A DNA stretch of 11,570 nt, from NCBI GenBank assembly GCA_002085385.1, contig NATO01000022.1, positions 1 through 11,570 on the forward strand, in the 5' to 3' direction. A program made the translations under genes and the position numbers. The notes under the pieces are model-generated. The model searched no databases, had not been told where the DNA came from, and saw only the letters and a program-made list of their open reading frames with translations. Shown here in pieces: positions 1 to 7,354 of the stretch. Numbering within the stretch: position 1 is the stretch's first letter; each line of letters starts with the position of its first letter. The DNA comes from a candidate division Zixibacteria bacterium 4484_93. Lineage in GTDB: Bacteria; UBP14; UBA6098; 4484-93.

Positions 1-2
1 TA

Positions 3-134
3 AATGTTGTGTGTCGAGAGAGAATAAAAAGGTTTCAAAATAAAAAGCAGGAAAACAAAGATATTGTCTATTGGAATTGCAAGGGACGAGCAAAGTTATA
101 TAATTTTACAATGAGAGCAAGATTAGATGCATAA
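3..134 (+). CDS. 3' end of an unidentified reading frame (partial, runs off the left edge)
   Basis: A frame with codons at 3, 6, 9 and so on stays open for 43 codons from the window edge to a TAA at 132-134, in very AT-rich sequence where stops should be frequent. The encoded tail is basic and polar at first (RERIKRFQNKKQENKD) and then reads VYWNCKGRAKLYNFTMRARL before ending DA. Its last codons overlap the start of the methyltransferase (ATG at 127) by 8 bases, a junction typical of genes translated together. I do not recognise the protein. From position alone it could be a restriction endonuclease, a specificity or control protein, or a second methylase of the same modification system. No start is visible, so chance openness cannot be excluded. 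Confidence 0.5.
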   Translation, partial: NVVCRERIKRFQNKKQENKDIVYWNCKGRAKLYNFTMRARLDA

Positions 135-1002
135 TCGAAATAATATTGAAAGCTGCTTGAATAAAACCTTTCTAAAAGACATTATGGAACTTCTGAAAGA
201 ACTACCTGATAAATGTGTTGATATGGTCTATGGAGACCCTGATTATAATGTTGGCATAAAATATGGTGATAAATCTTATACCAAAACTTTTGATGAATAT
301 GTCGAGTGGTATATTGAATTAGCAAAGGAGTCGCTGAGAGTCTTAAAAGACACAGGGAATATGTTTTTAATAAATTATCCTAAACAAAATGCCTATTTAA
401 GAGTGAAGTATTTGGATAGAGAATGCTATGAAGTTTCTGATTATGCCTGGGTATATAATACAAATGTAGGGCACACTCCAAAACGTTTTACTACAGCTCA
501 TAGAAGTATCCTGCATTGCCGAAAGACGAGAAATAATAAATTTTATAAAGATAATGTAGCAGTTCCTTATAAAAATCCAACAGATAAACGCATTTTGAAG
601 AACTTGGCAAATGGCTCGAAGGGAAGGATGCCCTATGATTGGTTCTATTTTGATTTAGTAAAAAATGTTAGCAGAGAAAAAACATTTCATGCTTGCCAAA
701 TACCTCAAAAGCTTTCTGAAATGTTGATTAAGTCTTGCACAATGCCCGGCGATATTGTTTTAATTCTTTTCGGTGGGAGTGGTTCTGAAATTGAAATATG
801 TAAGAATCTTCACAGACAATATATTTCCGCTGAGATTGATGAAAAATATTATAAAATGATACTCGATAGATTAAGCAAGGGGCATATTGAAGAAGAGTAC
901 AAGTTGAAATTGGGGAGATATGAGATTAAAGATACGAACCAGCGGTTTCCGCTTTTTGAAGCGGCGAGCAAGTATCCCGGGAAAAAAGAGGAGAAATGGT
1001 AA
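127..1002 (+). CDS. DNA methyltransferase, amino-group (N6-adenine or N4-cytosine) beta-type
   Basis: This 291-residue protein has the layout of beta-class DNA amino-methyltransferases. Catalytic motif IV is near the N-terminus (DPDYNVG at 37-43, with the usual second Pro replaced by Asp). A middle region at about 100-190 is the likely target-recognition part. Next come an EKTFHACQIPQKL stretch resembling the family's H-P-x-Q-K-P/L segment, the cofactor motif FGGSGSE at 215-221, and then RQYISAEIDEKYY. The usual DPF before the glycine loop is ILF here. It should transfer a methyl group from S-adenosylmethionine to a base in a specific DNA site; the site cannot be read from sequence. The ATG at 127 has only a weak ribosome site and lies inside the end of the upstream frame, suggesting coupling. 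The gene is far more AT-rich than everything downstream, which fits horizontal acquisition. No nuclease gene follows it. Confidence 0.85.
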   Translation: MHNRNNIESCLNKTFLKDIMELLKELPDKCVDMVYGDPDYNVGIKYGDKSYTKTFDEYVEWYIELAKESLRVLKDTGNMFLINYPKQNAYLRVKYLDRECYEVSDYAWVYNTNVGHTPKRFTTAHRSILHCRKTRNNKFYKDNVAVPYKNPTDKRILKNLANGSKGRMPYDWFYFDLVKNVSREKTFHACQIPQKLSEMLIKSCTMPGDIVLILFGGSGSEIEICKNLHRQYISAEIDEKYYKMILDRLSKGHIEEEYKLKLGRYEIKDTNQRFPLFEAASKYPGKKEEKW

Positions 1003-1003
1003 G

Positions 1004-3943
1004 ATGAAATGTCATTTGTGGATTGTTTTGCTTATCCTTCTTTTTTGTGTATCGCTCGCCAGGGGCGATGATTTTCCTATTGTAACAGCCACGGCGGAGC
1101 AGACGGAGCCGGATGTGGCAGCCTCGGGTGATAACTATCTCGTCGTCTGGACGGATTCACGTGGCGGGACATCGAATCTCAACATTTACGGGCAAATAAT
1201 TACTCCAACCGGTGAGCTTTTAGGAACGCTTGTTCCAGTCTGCACTCGTCCGGGAAACCAGAGGATGCCCGCTGTTGCATCCAACGGATTGAATTATCTT
1301 GTGGTTTGGGAAGAAGCGACAGGTGGTATCAGTGGCAGATATGTCGGTCTCGATGGGGCAACCGATGGAGATGTATTTGAGATTGCCTCGGGAGGCTCTC
1401 CCGATGTTGCAGCTTTTGGTTCAGGGTATCTGGTGGTCTGGATAGAGGGAGCAGTTGTGAAGGCGAAGGTTCTCCCTGATGGGGAAGAGGTCATCGTATC
1501 GGGTGCAACGGGTTCTTGTCGGAACCCCGCTGTTGCCTCTATGGATGAGTATGCTGCTATTGTCTGGGAAGACAGTCTCGCCGATGCCAAGAGGATAATG
1601 TGCCGTTTGTTTTATGAGGGTGCTCCCCTGTATGACGAGGTCACACTTATACTGGGTGACTTCAACCTCCGCAGTCCGGCGGTTTCTGCTGGGAATCTTG
1701 AGTTCATCCTTGCCTGGCAGGATGTATCCGCTGGGACTGGCTCGGATGTGTTTGCTCAGCGGTTTTCGCTTGGTGGCTCGATGCTCGGGACGGCTGCTGA
1801 GGTCGCTGTTGTCGATGGAAGTCAGTCGAAGCCTGATATCGCTGCAGATACAACAGGGTATCTTGTCGTCTGGGAGGATAATAGGGCAGGCGGCGTTCCC
1901 GATATATATGGAGCGAGGGTCAGTGGGTTTGGAACGGTGATAGGAGATGAGATTGCTATCTGCACCAACTTCTACAGTCAGTTCGCACCTTCGGTTGCCT
2001 CCACAGGCGAGGAGTTCCTCGTTGTCTGGGTTGATGGGAGAAGCGGAGCAGATGCCGATGTGTATGGTATAATCCTGCCGCGCACCCCTGAGGTTACAGA
2101 CTCCACAGGCCCCGATGTTGTGGCAATCTACCCCGAATTCGGTGTAATAACATCCCGTTGGTTCCTGACTCCGGAGATACTCATCACCGACCCGAGCGGT
2201 GTGGACTCATCCTCGATACTTTTTGAGGTAAATGGTGAGGAATACAGGATTTCGGCGGACGAGCTATCATTTGAGAACGATACACTGTTTTTTTCTCCCT
2301 CTGCTCCGTATCCGGAACATGAGATAATAAAAGGTGTTGTGACTGAGGTCTCGGATACTCTGGGCAACTTCACATACAGTGGTGACTCCGTTGTCTTTTA
2401 CACCGATTTCTCACCGCCTGCCTTTTCTGATATGACGCCTGAACCCCACGCTGTTCTCGACACGACGATTGATGTCATCTCGGTTGTTATCACCGATTTT
2501 GGTGGTGTGGTTGTCTATGACTCTTGCTACTTTGTTATCAATAGTGTAATGTTCACGCTTTCGGATTCAGCTGTCTTTCACCATGATTATACATTTGCCT
2601 GCTCGACGGAGTATCTTGGTATTATCTTCTCTGATACGGTGAATGTCTGTGTCTTTGCGCAGGACTTGATAGAAATTGGTCCCCCGAACAGGGATTCTGT
2701 CTGCTGGAGCTTTTCATTTGAGTTTTCTGGTCCGGTAGCTTCTCCTTTATCTCCACCTGCCGGTGCAATATCGAGTGACCCTTACATACCTTCTTCATTT
2801 CTCGTCTCGTCTCGTGTGGGGATAGACACATTATCTATTCGGTTTCGGGTCAATGGGGATATATTTGAATGGGGCTCTCCGTCGATTGAGCTTTCCGGCG
2901 ACACGGTGGTATTCACACCGTGCGAACCATACTCGGGTGATGTTCTGGTGGAGCTGGTCGACTTAAGGGACATCCTTGGCAACCCAGCTTCAGACACGGC
3001 GAGGGTAGAGTTCTTTGTGGACACTCTCTCACCGTATCTTTCCTGGGCTTTTCCCGGTCCAGGTGATATGGTTGAGGTGACAACGACATCCATCCGATTT
3101 ACGCTGGAAGATAACCACATACTCGATACATCATCCGTTATCCTCTCGTTCGATGGTGAAGAGTTCCCGTATGATGGTCATATCCTGAGGCTCTCCGGTG
3201 CGAACTTTGCCTTCTATTTCTCCCTTGCCGGTATAACGCTTGTGGGTGATAGTTTATATACCGTTTGCATCTCGGCAGAAGACCTTATTACCTGGGGAGA
3301 ACCGAACGCATTTGATAGTTGCTATGTTTTCTATACCCCGTTCGTTGACACACTCCCGCCCGAACTTATTCTTACTGTTCCGGCATACGGTGATACGGTC
3401 GATTCGACCCTGTCTGAGCTCTTTTTCTCCATAATAGACGATAATATCCTCGACACTGCATCCGTTTATGTAAGTTTTTTGGGCTCTATATATGGGTTTG
3501 ATGGGGAGATACTCACTTTCTCCGACAGCTTGTTTGTGTTTTCTCTGCCGGAGGCAGGGTTGCACCTCTCCGGTGGTATGGATTATCTGTTTTGCATTCA
3601 CGCGGAGGATGTGGCAGAGAATGAGCTGGATACCTGCTTTATATTTTATACATATCCCGATACATCCGATGTTGAGACTGATGAGGCGCTTCCGGTTGTG
3701 CCGTTTCTGGTTATCTATCCCAATCCGTTCAACTCGGAGGTGGCGATTAAGGTTTCTGGCAGGTTCTCCTCAGGCAGGCTGGAGATACTAACATTGAGTG
3801 GGGAAAGGGTTGCCGCATTCAATGTTGGTGGTGGCTCTGCGACTATCATCTGGGATGCAGGAGGTTTTCCAACCGGTCTCTATCTCTGCAGGTTCACACA
3901 CGATAGCGGCTTGGTTGTCCGGAAGCTGCTCCTTTTGAAGTGA
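1004..3943 (+). CDS. Large secreted protein: seven-repeat propeller-like region, Ig-like units, type IX sorting tail
   Basis: The product is 979 residues from the ATG at 1004, preceded by GAGGAG at 988-993 and one base after the methylase stop. A longer in-frame start at 920 would put a basic stretch ahead of the signal peptide and is rejected. Residues 1-22 are a signal peptide (hydrophobic core IVLLILLFCVSLA, likely cut after ARG). Residues about 25-365 carry seven copies of a P-x-V-A...Y-L-V-V-W-x-D motif, with cores at residues 45, 98, 142, 184, 234, 286 and 338, suggesting a seven-bladed beta-propeller. Residues about 365-890 are beta-rich Ig-like units; the last two are clearly tandem (EDNHILDTSSV and DDNILDTASV). 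Residues 905-979 are a YPNPFN sorting tail ending LLLK, as in type IX secretion cargo. It is probably exported across both membranes and anchored or released outside. No catalytic site is evident; binding or structural roles are guesses. Confidence 0.85.
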   Translation: MKCHLWIVLLILLFCVSLARGDDFPIVTATAEQTEPDVAASGDNYLVVWTDSRGGTSNLNIYGQIITPTGELLGTLVPVCTRPGNQRMPAVASNGLNYLVVWEEATGGISGRYVGLDGATDGDVFEIASGGSPDVAAFGSGYLVVWIEGAVVKAKVLPDGEEVIVSGATGSCRNPAVASMDEYAAIVWEDSLADAKRIMCRLFYEGAPLYDEVTLILGDFNLRSPAVSAGNLEFILAWQDVSAGTGSDVFAQRFSLGGSMLGTAAEVAVVDGSQSKPDIAADTTGYLVVWEDNRAGGVPDIYGARVSGFGTVIGDEIAICTNFYSQFAPSVASTGEEFLVVWVDGRSGADADVYGIILPRTPEVTDSTGPDVVAIYPEFGVITSRWFLTPEILITDPSGVDSSSILFEVNGEEYRISADELSFENDTLFFSPSAPYPEHEIIKGVVTEVSDTLGNFTYSGDSVVFYTDFSPPAFSDMTPEPHAVLDTTIDVISVVITDFGGVVVYDSCYFVINSVMFTLSDSAVFHHDYTFACSTEYLGIIFSDTVNVCVFAQDLIEIGPPNRDSVCWSFSFEFSGPVASPLSPPAGAISSDPYIPSSFLVSSRVGIDTLSIRFRVNGDIFEWGSPSIELSGDTVVFTPCEPYSGDVLVELVDLRDILGNPASDTARVEFFVDTLSPYLSWAFPGPGDMVEVTTTSIRFTLEDNHILDTSSVILSFDGEEFPYDGHILRLSGANFAFYFSLAGITLVGDSLYTVCISAEDLITWGEPNAFDSCYVFYTPFVDTLPPELILTVPAYGDTVDSTLSELFFSIIDDNILDTASVYVSFLGSIYGFDGEILTFSDSLFVFSLPEAGLHLSGGMDYLFCIHAEDVAENELDTCFIFYTYPDTSDVETDEALPVVPFLVIYPNPFNSEVAIKVSGRFSSGRLEILTLSGERVAAFNVGGGSATIIWDAGGFPTGLYLCRFTHDSGLVVRKLLLLK
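1088..2090 (+). repeat. Seven diverged coding repeats of about 42-53 codons
   Basis: Within the large secreted protein a YLVVW-like core recurs with codons starting at 1136, 1295, 1427, 1553 (AAIVW), 1703 (FILAW), 1859 and 2015. Steps are 53, 44, 42, 50, 52 and 52 codons. Each core follows a P-x-V/I-A segment, and several are followed by D-x-R and then I/V-Y-G. The copies are diverged in DNA, so this is an old protein-level repeat rather than a recent tandem duplication. Confidence 0.7.
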
Positions 3944-3955
3944 GGAAATGGTTCA

Positions 3956-5419
3956 ATGTCCAGTAAAATAGTGGTAAATGTTCAGACACACATAACGAGA
4001 ATCGCTCTCTTAGAGGATGAAAAACTGGTCGAACTCCTGGTAGAATATCCCGATGCAAAAAGGATTGTCGGGAATATTTACAAGGGTAAAGTCGAGAGGG
4101 TGCTTCCCGGGATACAGTCGGTCTTTGTGGATATCGGGCTGGAGAAGAAGGCGTTTTTGCACATATCGGATGTATCGACCGATGCTGCCTCATCACCGGA
4201 TGTATCAGCCCTTTTCCGTAATGGGGATGAGATTCTTGTCAAGGTAATCAAGGAGCCAAGGGGAACAAAGGGACCGCGGGTCACCACCAGAATTTCTATC
4301 GCAGGCAGGTATCTTGTCCTTATCCCGCATTCGACTGTTCTCGGTGTATCCCGGAAGATACACTCAGCCCGTGAGCGTTTCCGTCTTCGTAAGATAGCGA
4401 GGGAATTTGCTCCTGGGAAGTTTGGTATCATTATAAGGACTATTGCTGAGGGTAAGAAGCCTGCTGAGCTGCGCCGTGATTTCTCGGAGCTCATCGAGAC
4501 CTGGGAGCGTCTTCAGGTGAAGATAGACAAGAGCATCGCCCCGACCCTCATCTATCGCGATGCCGGGTTCACCGAATCGATTGTCAGGGATATCTTTTCC
4601 TCCGATGTCGATGAGATGGTTCTTGACAGCCGCACAGAATATGAGAGGATACATCGATATATCAAGGAGACGGCGCCAAACCTGGCGAGCAAGCTCATCT
4701 GGTATAACGGAAAGCAGCCGATATTCGACCACTATGGCATCGAGCCGGAGATAGAGAAAATATTCGTGCGAAAGCTCCAGTTAAAGAAAGGCGTTTCTAT
4801 AGTTATCGACCATACGGAGGCGCTGACGGCAATCGATGTGAACTCCGGTGGCTACCTCGGCAAGGGGAGGGATAAGGAGCGGACAATCCTTGAGACAAAC
4901 CTCATAGCTGCCAGGGAAATAGCGAGACAGATAAGGCTCCGGGATATAGGCGGGCTTATTATCATCGACTTTATCGATATGGAATCGAGGGAGTCGCGAC
5001 GGGCTGTCTATCAAGATTTCAAGAAGTCGCTGAAAAGCGACCGGGCGAAGTTTTCCATCCTGCCGATAAGCGATTTTGGGCTGGTGGAGATGACCCGCCA
5101 GCGTGTTCGCCCGGGACTCTTCGAGCAGACGACGGAGCCCTGCCCCTACTGCTCCGGGCTCGGAAGGATTCTCTCTCCCGACACGGTGATTGCTCAGATA
5201 GAGAGATACCTCCTGCGCCTATCTGACAGCATAGCCGGCAAGGATATAACCCTTGTCGTCCATCCAAACATCGCTTGTGAGATGCTGGCTGACAACGCAC
5301 AGCTTCTCCATGAGTTCAGAAGAAGTTTCAAGAGCAAATTCGATGTTCTGTCAGATATAACACTCAATCCGTCGGAATTCAAGGTAATAAATTCTGCAAC
5401 AGGAGATGAACTAAAATGA
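3956..5419 (+). CDS. rng: Ribonuclease G (RNase E/G family)
   Basis: RNase E/G endoribonucleases cut single-stranded AU-rich RNA in the cytoplasm and act in rRNA 5'-end maturation and mRNA decay. This protein has 487 residues, the length of RNase G and of the catalytic half of RNase E, with no degradosome scaffold tail. An S1-type RNA-binding domain lies at about 35-120 (RIVGNIYKGKVERVLPGIQSV, then FVDIGLEKKAFLHI). The two metal-binding aspartates appear in AIDVNSG (D294) and LIIIDFIDM (D338). The zinc-link that joins subunits is CPYCSGLG (C396, C399). All key residues are present, so it should be active. The ATG at 3956 follows GAGGA at 3942-3946 and lies 12 bases after the secreted-protein stop. 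Its TGA overlaps the next gene by 4 bases (ATGA), implying coupled translation. Confidence 0.96.
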   Translation: MSSKIVVNVQTHITRIALLEDEKLVELLVEYPDAKRIVGNIYKGKVERVLPGIQSVFVDIGLEKKAFLHISDVSTDAASSPDVSALFRNGDEILVKVIKEPRGTKGPRVTTRISIAGRYLVLIPHSTVLGVSRKIHSARERFRLRKIAREFAPGKFGIIIRTIAEGKKPAELRRDFSELIETWERLQVKIDKSIAPTLIYRDAGFTESIVRDIFSSDVDEMVLDSRTEYERIHRYIKETAPNLASKLIWYNGKQPIFDHYGIEPEIEKIFVRKLQLKKGVSIVIDHTEALTAIDVNSGGYLGKGRDKERTILETNLIAAREIARQIRLRDIGGLIIIDFIDMESRESRRAVYQDFKKSLKSDRAKFSILPISDFGLVEMTRQRVRPGLFEQTTEPCPYCSGLGRILSPDTVIAQIERYLLRLSDSIAGKDITLVVHPNIACEMLADNAQLLHEFRRSFKSKFDVLSDITLNPSEFKVINSATGDELK

Positions 5420-6483
5420 GGATGATTCTGGGTATTGCATTTCTCTTATCTCTCTTTTTGGGTGAGCTGTTTGCCATTTCCGTCTCGCCTGAGCTCGGTT
5501 ATGCGGACTACGGCAGGGTTTTCTTTTTCTCTCTTTGGGACCTTGCCTGCCAGTCTGATACGGTTGAGGTGCACTGGTTCCGCGACACGAACAACGATGG
5601 CTGGCTCACTCCGAGCATTCCGCCTTTCGACGATTGGGGACTTGCCGGCTACCCTATTGCGACGGTTGTCGACGGGGATATGAGCTTTGACACCCTATCT
5701 ATCCCTTACAGACTGCCCGATTTTAACCCGATGCCGGGGGCTATATCGACCGTTTTTCCAAGTTTCTTGACCATAGGTTTGAATTTCCTTAGGTTCAACG
5801 ACAGAGGTGATGGTGGGGTCGATTTTATGACATTTATAATAAATGGTGCCGAGCCTTACGAGAAAGGAGTATCCGCCGACCCATCGGTGGTTCTATTCCA
5901 GGACAGGGTGACAATTACGGATACTATCCGGGTCTGGAGCAGGGAAAACAGACTTTCGCTTTCCTCTGCCGAGTTCTGGCTCGATAATACAATCAACCTT
6001 ACCCCCGATGATGACCCGGGTGAGGGAAACGCCATTCCGATGTCCATCGAGTATCTCGGTCATCGTAAGTATGTTGTCAGAGGGGAGTTCGACCCGGGAG
6101 AGTTTAACTCGGGTGCGTATGAGGTCTGGGTCAGAGGGCAGGACAGCGATGGTGACTGGACACCGTTTTTGAACTTCACCGAGGGGACAGTGTATATCAC
6201 CTTCTCCAGTGTTGATGAGACCATACCAGAAGAGAAAGATATTGTGTGTTATCCTAATCCTTTCAACTCCTCGGTTTCTATAGATGTTGGAACACTCGAT
6301 GGAGAAATAGGCGAGGTCTCTATCTTCAACATTGGAGGAGAAAAGGTCTCGATAGTTGCAAGCGGTAGGTTGACAGGGAGGCTTTTCTGGTCTCCTGCAG
6401 GAGATATTCCCGGCGGGGTGTACTTTATTGCAGTTAGCACAACTAACCATAACATAATAAGAAAAGTAATTTACTTAAAGTAA
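5416..6483 (+). CDS. Secreted protein with type IX (YPNPFN) sorting tail
   Basis: This 355-residue protein starts at an ATG overlapping the ribonuclease G stop (ATGA), with AGGAG at 5401-5405. A second ATG two codons on (5422) is an alternative start. Residues 1-20 are a signal peptide (hydrophobic stretch ILGIAFLLSLFLGELFA). The middle, about 21-270, is rich in aromatic and acidic residues and contains DTNNDG at 57-62 and DSDGDW, resembling Ca2+-binding loops of secreted beta-proteins. The segment before the tail (AYEVWVRGQDSDGDW) looks like a fibronectin/Ig-type strand pattern. Residues 279-355 are a sorting tail beginning YPNPFNSSV and ending IYLK, similar to the tail of the larger secreted protein upstream. 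No enzyme motif was seen; the function is unknown, and only export and the sorting tail are supported. Confidence 0.83.
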   Translation: MRMILGIAFLLSLFLGELFAISVSPELGYADYGRVFFFSLWDLACQSDTVEVHWFRDTNNDGWLTPSIPPFDDWGLAGYPIATVVDGDMSFDTLSIPYRLPDFNPMPGAISTVFPSFLTIGLNFLRFNDRGDGGVDFMTFIINGAEPYEKGVSADPSVVLFQDRVTITDTIRVWSRENRLSLSSAEFWLDNTINLTPDDDPGEGNAIPMSIEYLGHRKYVVRGEFDPGEFNSGAYEVWVRGQDSDGDWTPFLNFTEGTVYITFSSVDETIPEEKDIVCYPNPFNSSVSIDVGTLDGEIGEVSIFNIGGEKVSIVASGRLTGRLFWSPAGDIPGGVYFIAVSTTNHNIIRKVIYLK

Positions 6484-6484
6484 A

Positions 6485-7354
6485 ATGAGAAATGTTCTTA
6501 TCTGGGGAAACACGACGAAGGATAATATCCTTCCGGTTGCAAAGAAGGTTATCAGGATAGTTGAGGATGCAGGTTTCTCTTATCGATTGAACCCTGAGCT
6601 TGCCGCTCTTCTGGAGCAGTCAAACAAGGTTGATGAAGATAGCATTTCGCATAAGCTTTTGATTGTTCTCGGCGGTGATGGCACACTGCTTGAGGCGGCT
6701 CGACATAACATAGACCTTCCTGTAGTCGGTATCAATCTGGGGCATCTCGGCTTTCTGACGCAGCTTGTGCCGTCTGATATAGAGGCTGTTCTGCCGTCTA
6801 TTTTGCACGATAATTTTGGTGTGGATAAGCGTTTAACACTTGCCTTCTGCGTCGATGGTAAGGATTCTGGCATCGTTGCTATGAACGATGTAGTGATAGA
6901 CAAGGGGTCGAATCCTCGCCCGATGGAGGTAACGACTTATGTTTCTGGCTTGTTTCTGAGCCGTTTCTTTGCCGATGGTGTGATTATCGCTACACCGACA
7001 GGCTCCACTGCTTATTCGATGTCGGCTGGAGGTGCGATAGTCTCTCCCGGCACATCGGCGATGCTGCTAAGTCCTATCTGCCCGCATACCCTATCTGTTC
7101 GCCCTATTGTTATCTCCGCTGACGAAACAATTGAAATAGCGATTGGCTTTCGTTCCATCAAAAATAAGAAAGGGAATCTTACAATCGATGGTCAGCTGAG
7201 TTATGAGCTTTTTGAGGGGCAGAAGGTCAAGCTCTCTCGCTCACAGAAAAGCCTTAATCTTATTGAATGCAGCGGGTATAATTTCTATCATATCTTGAGG
7301 GAGAAGCTCCACTGGGGGACACCACCTGAATCCGTTGAGGGAGGTAGACGATGA
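6485..7354 (+). CDS. nadK: NAD kinase
   Basis: NAD kinase phosphorylates NAD to NADP in the cytoplasm, the only known route to NADP. The 289-residue product has the family's usual length and all its signatures. These are GGDGTLLEAA with the key aspartate at 65, GINLGHLGFLT, NDVVIDKG from N134 (commonly NE in the family), ADGVIIATPTGSTAYSMSAG with the TPTGSTAY part from residue 170, the CPHTLSVRPIVIS block and TIDGQ. The ATG lies one base after the stop of the secreted-protein gene and has no clear Shine-Dalgarno sequence, so translation probably depends on ribosomes finishing the upstream gene. Its own stop overlaps the nucleotidase start (ATGA at 7351-7354). Confidence 0.96.
   Translation: MRNVLIWGNTTKDNILPVAKKVIRIVEDAGFSYRLNPELAALLEQSNKVDEDSISHKLLIVLGGDGTLLEAARHNIDLPVVGINLGHLGFLTQLVPSDIEAVLPSILHDNFGVDKRLTLAFCVDGKDSGIVAMNDVVIDKGSNPRPMEVTTYVSGLFLSRFFADGVIIATPTGSTAYSMSAGGAIVSPGTSAMLLSPICPHTLSVRPIVISADETIEIAIGFRSIKNKKGNLTIDGQLSYELFEGQKVKLSRSQKSLNLIECSGYNFYHILREKLHWGTPPESVEGGRR

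Noticed and set aside
1..1002. Complete defence island around the methylase
   Set aside because: Only the methylase is complete. Downstream genes are housekeeping or secreted proteins, and the upstream frame is too short to identify.
920..1003. Longer start for the large secreted protein
   Set aside because: The extra 28 residues overlap the methylase end, are strongly basic and would bury the signal peptide. The ATG at 1004 has a ribosome site and a clean signal sequence.
5893..6450. 185-codon minus-strand frame inside the second secreted-protein gene
   Set aside because: It is antisense to the sorting-tail gene, whose signal peptide and tail are both recognisable, and has no domain pattern of its own.
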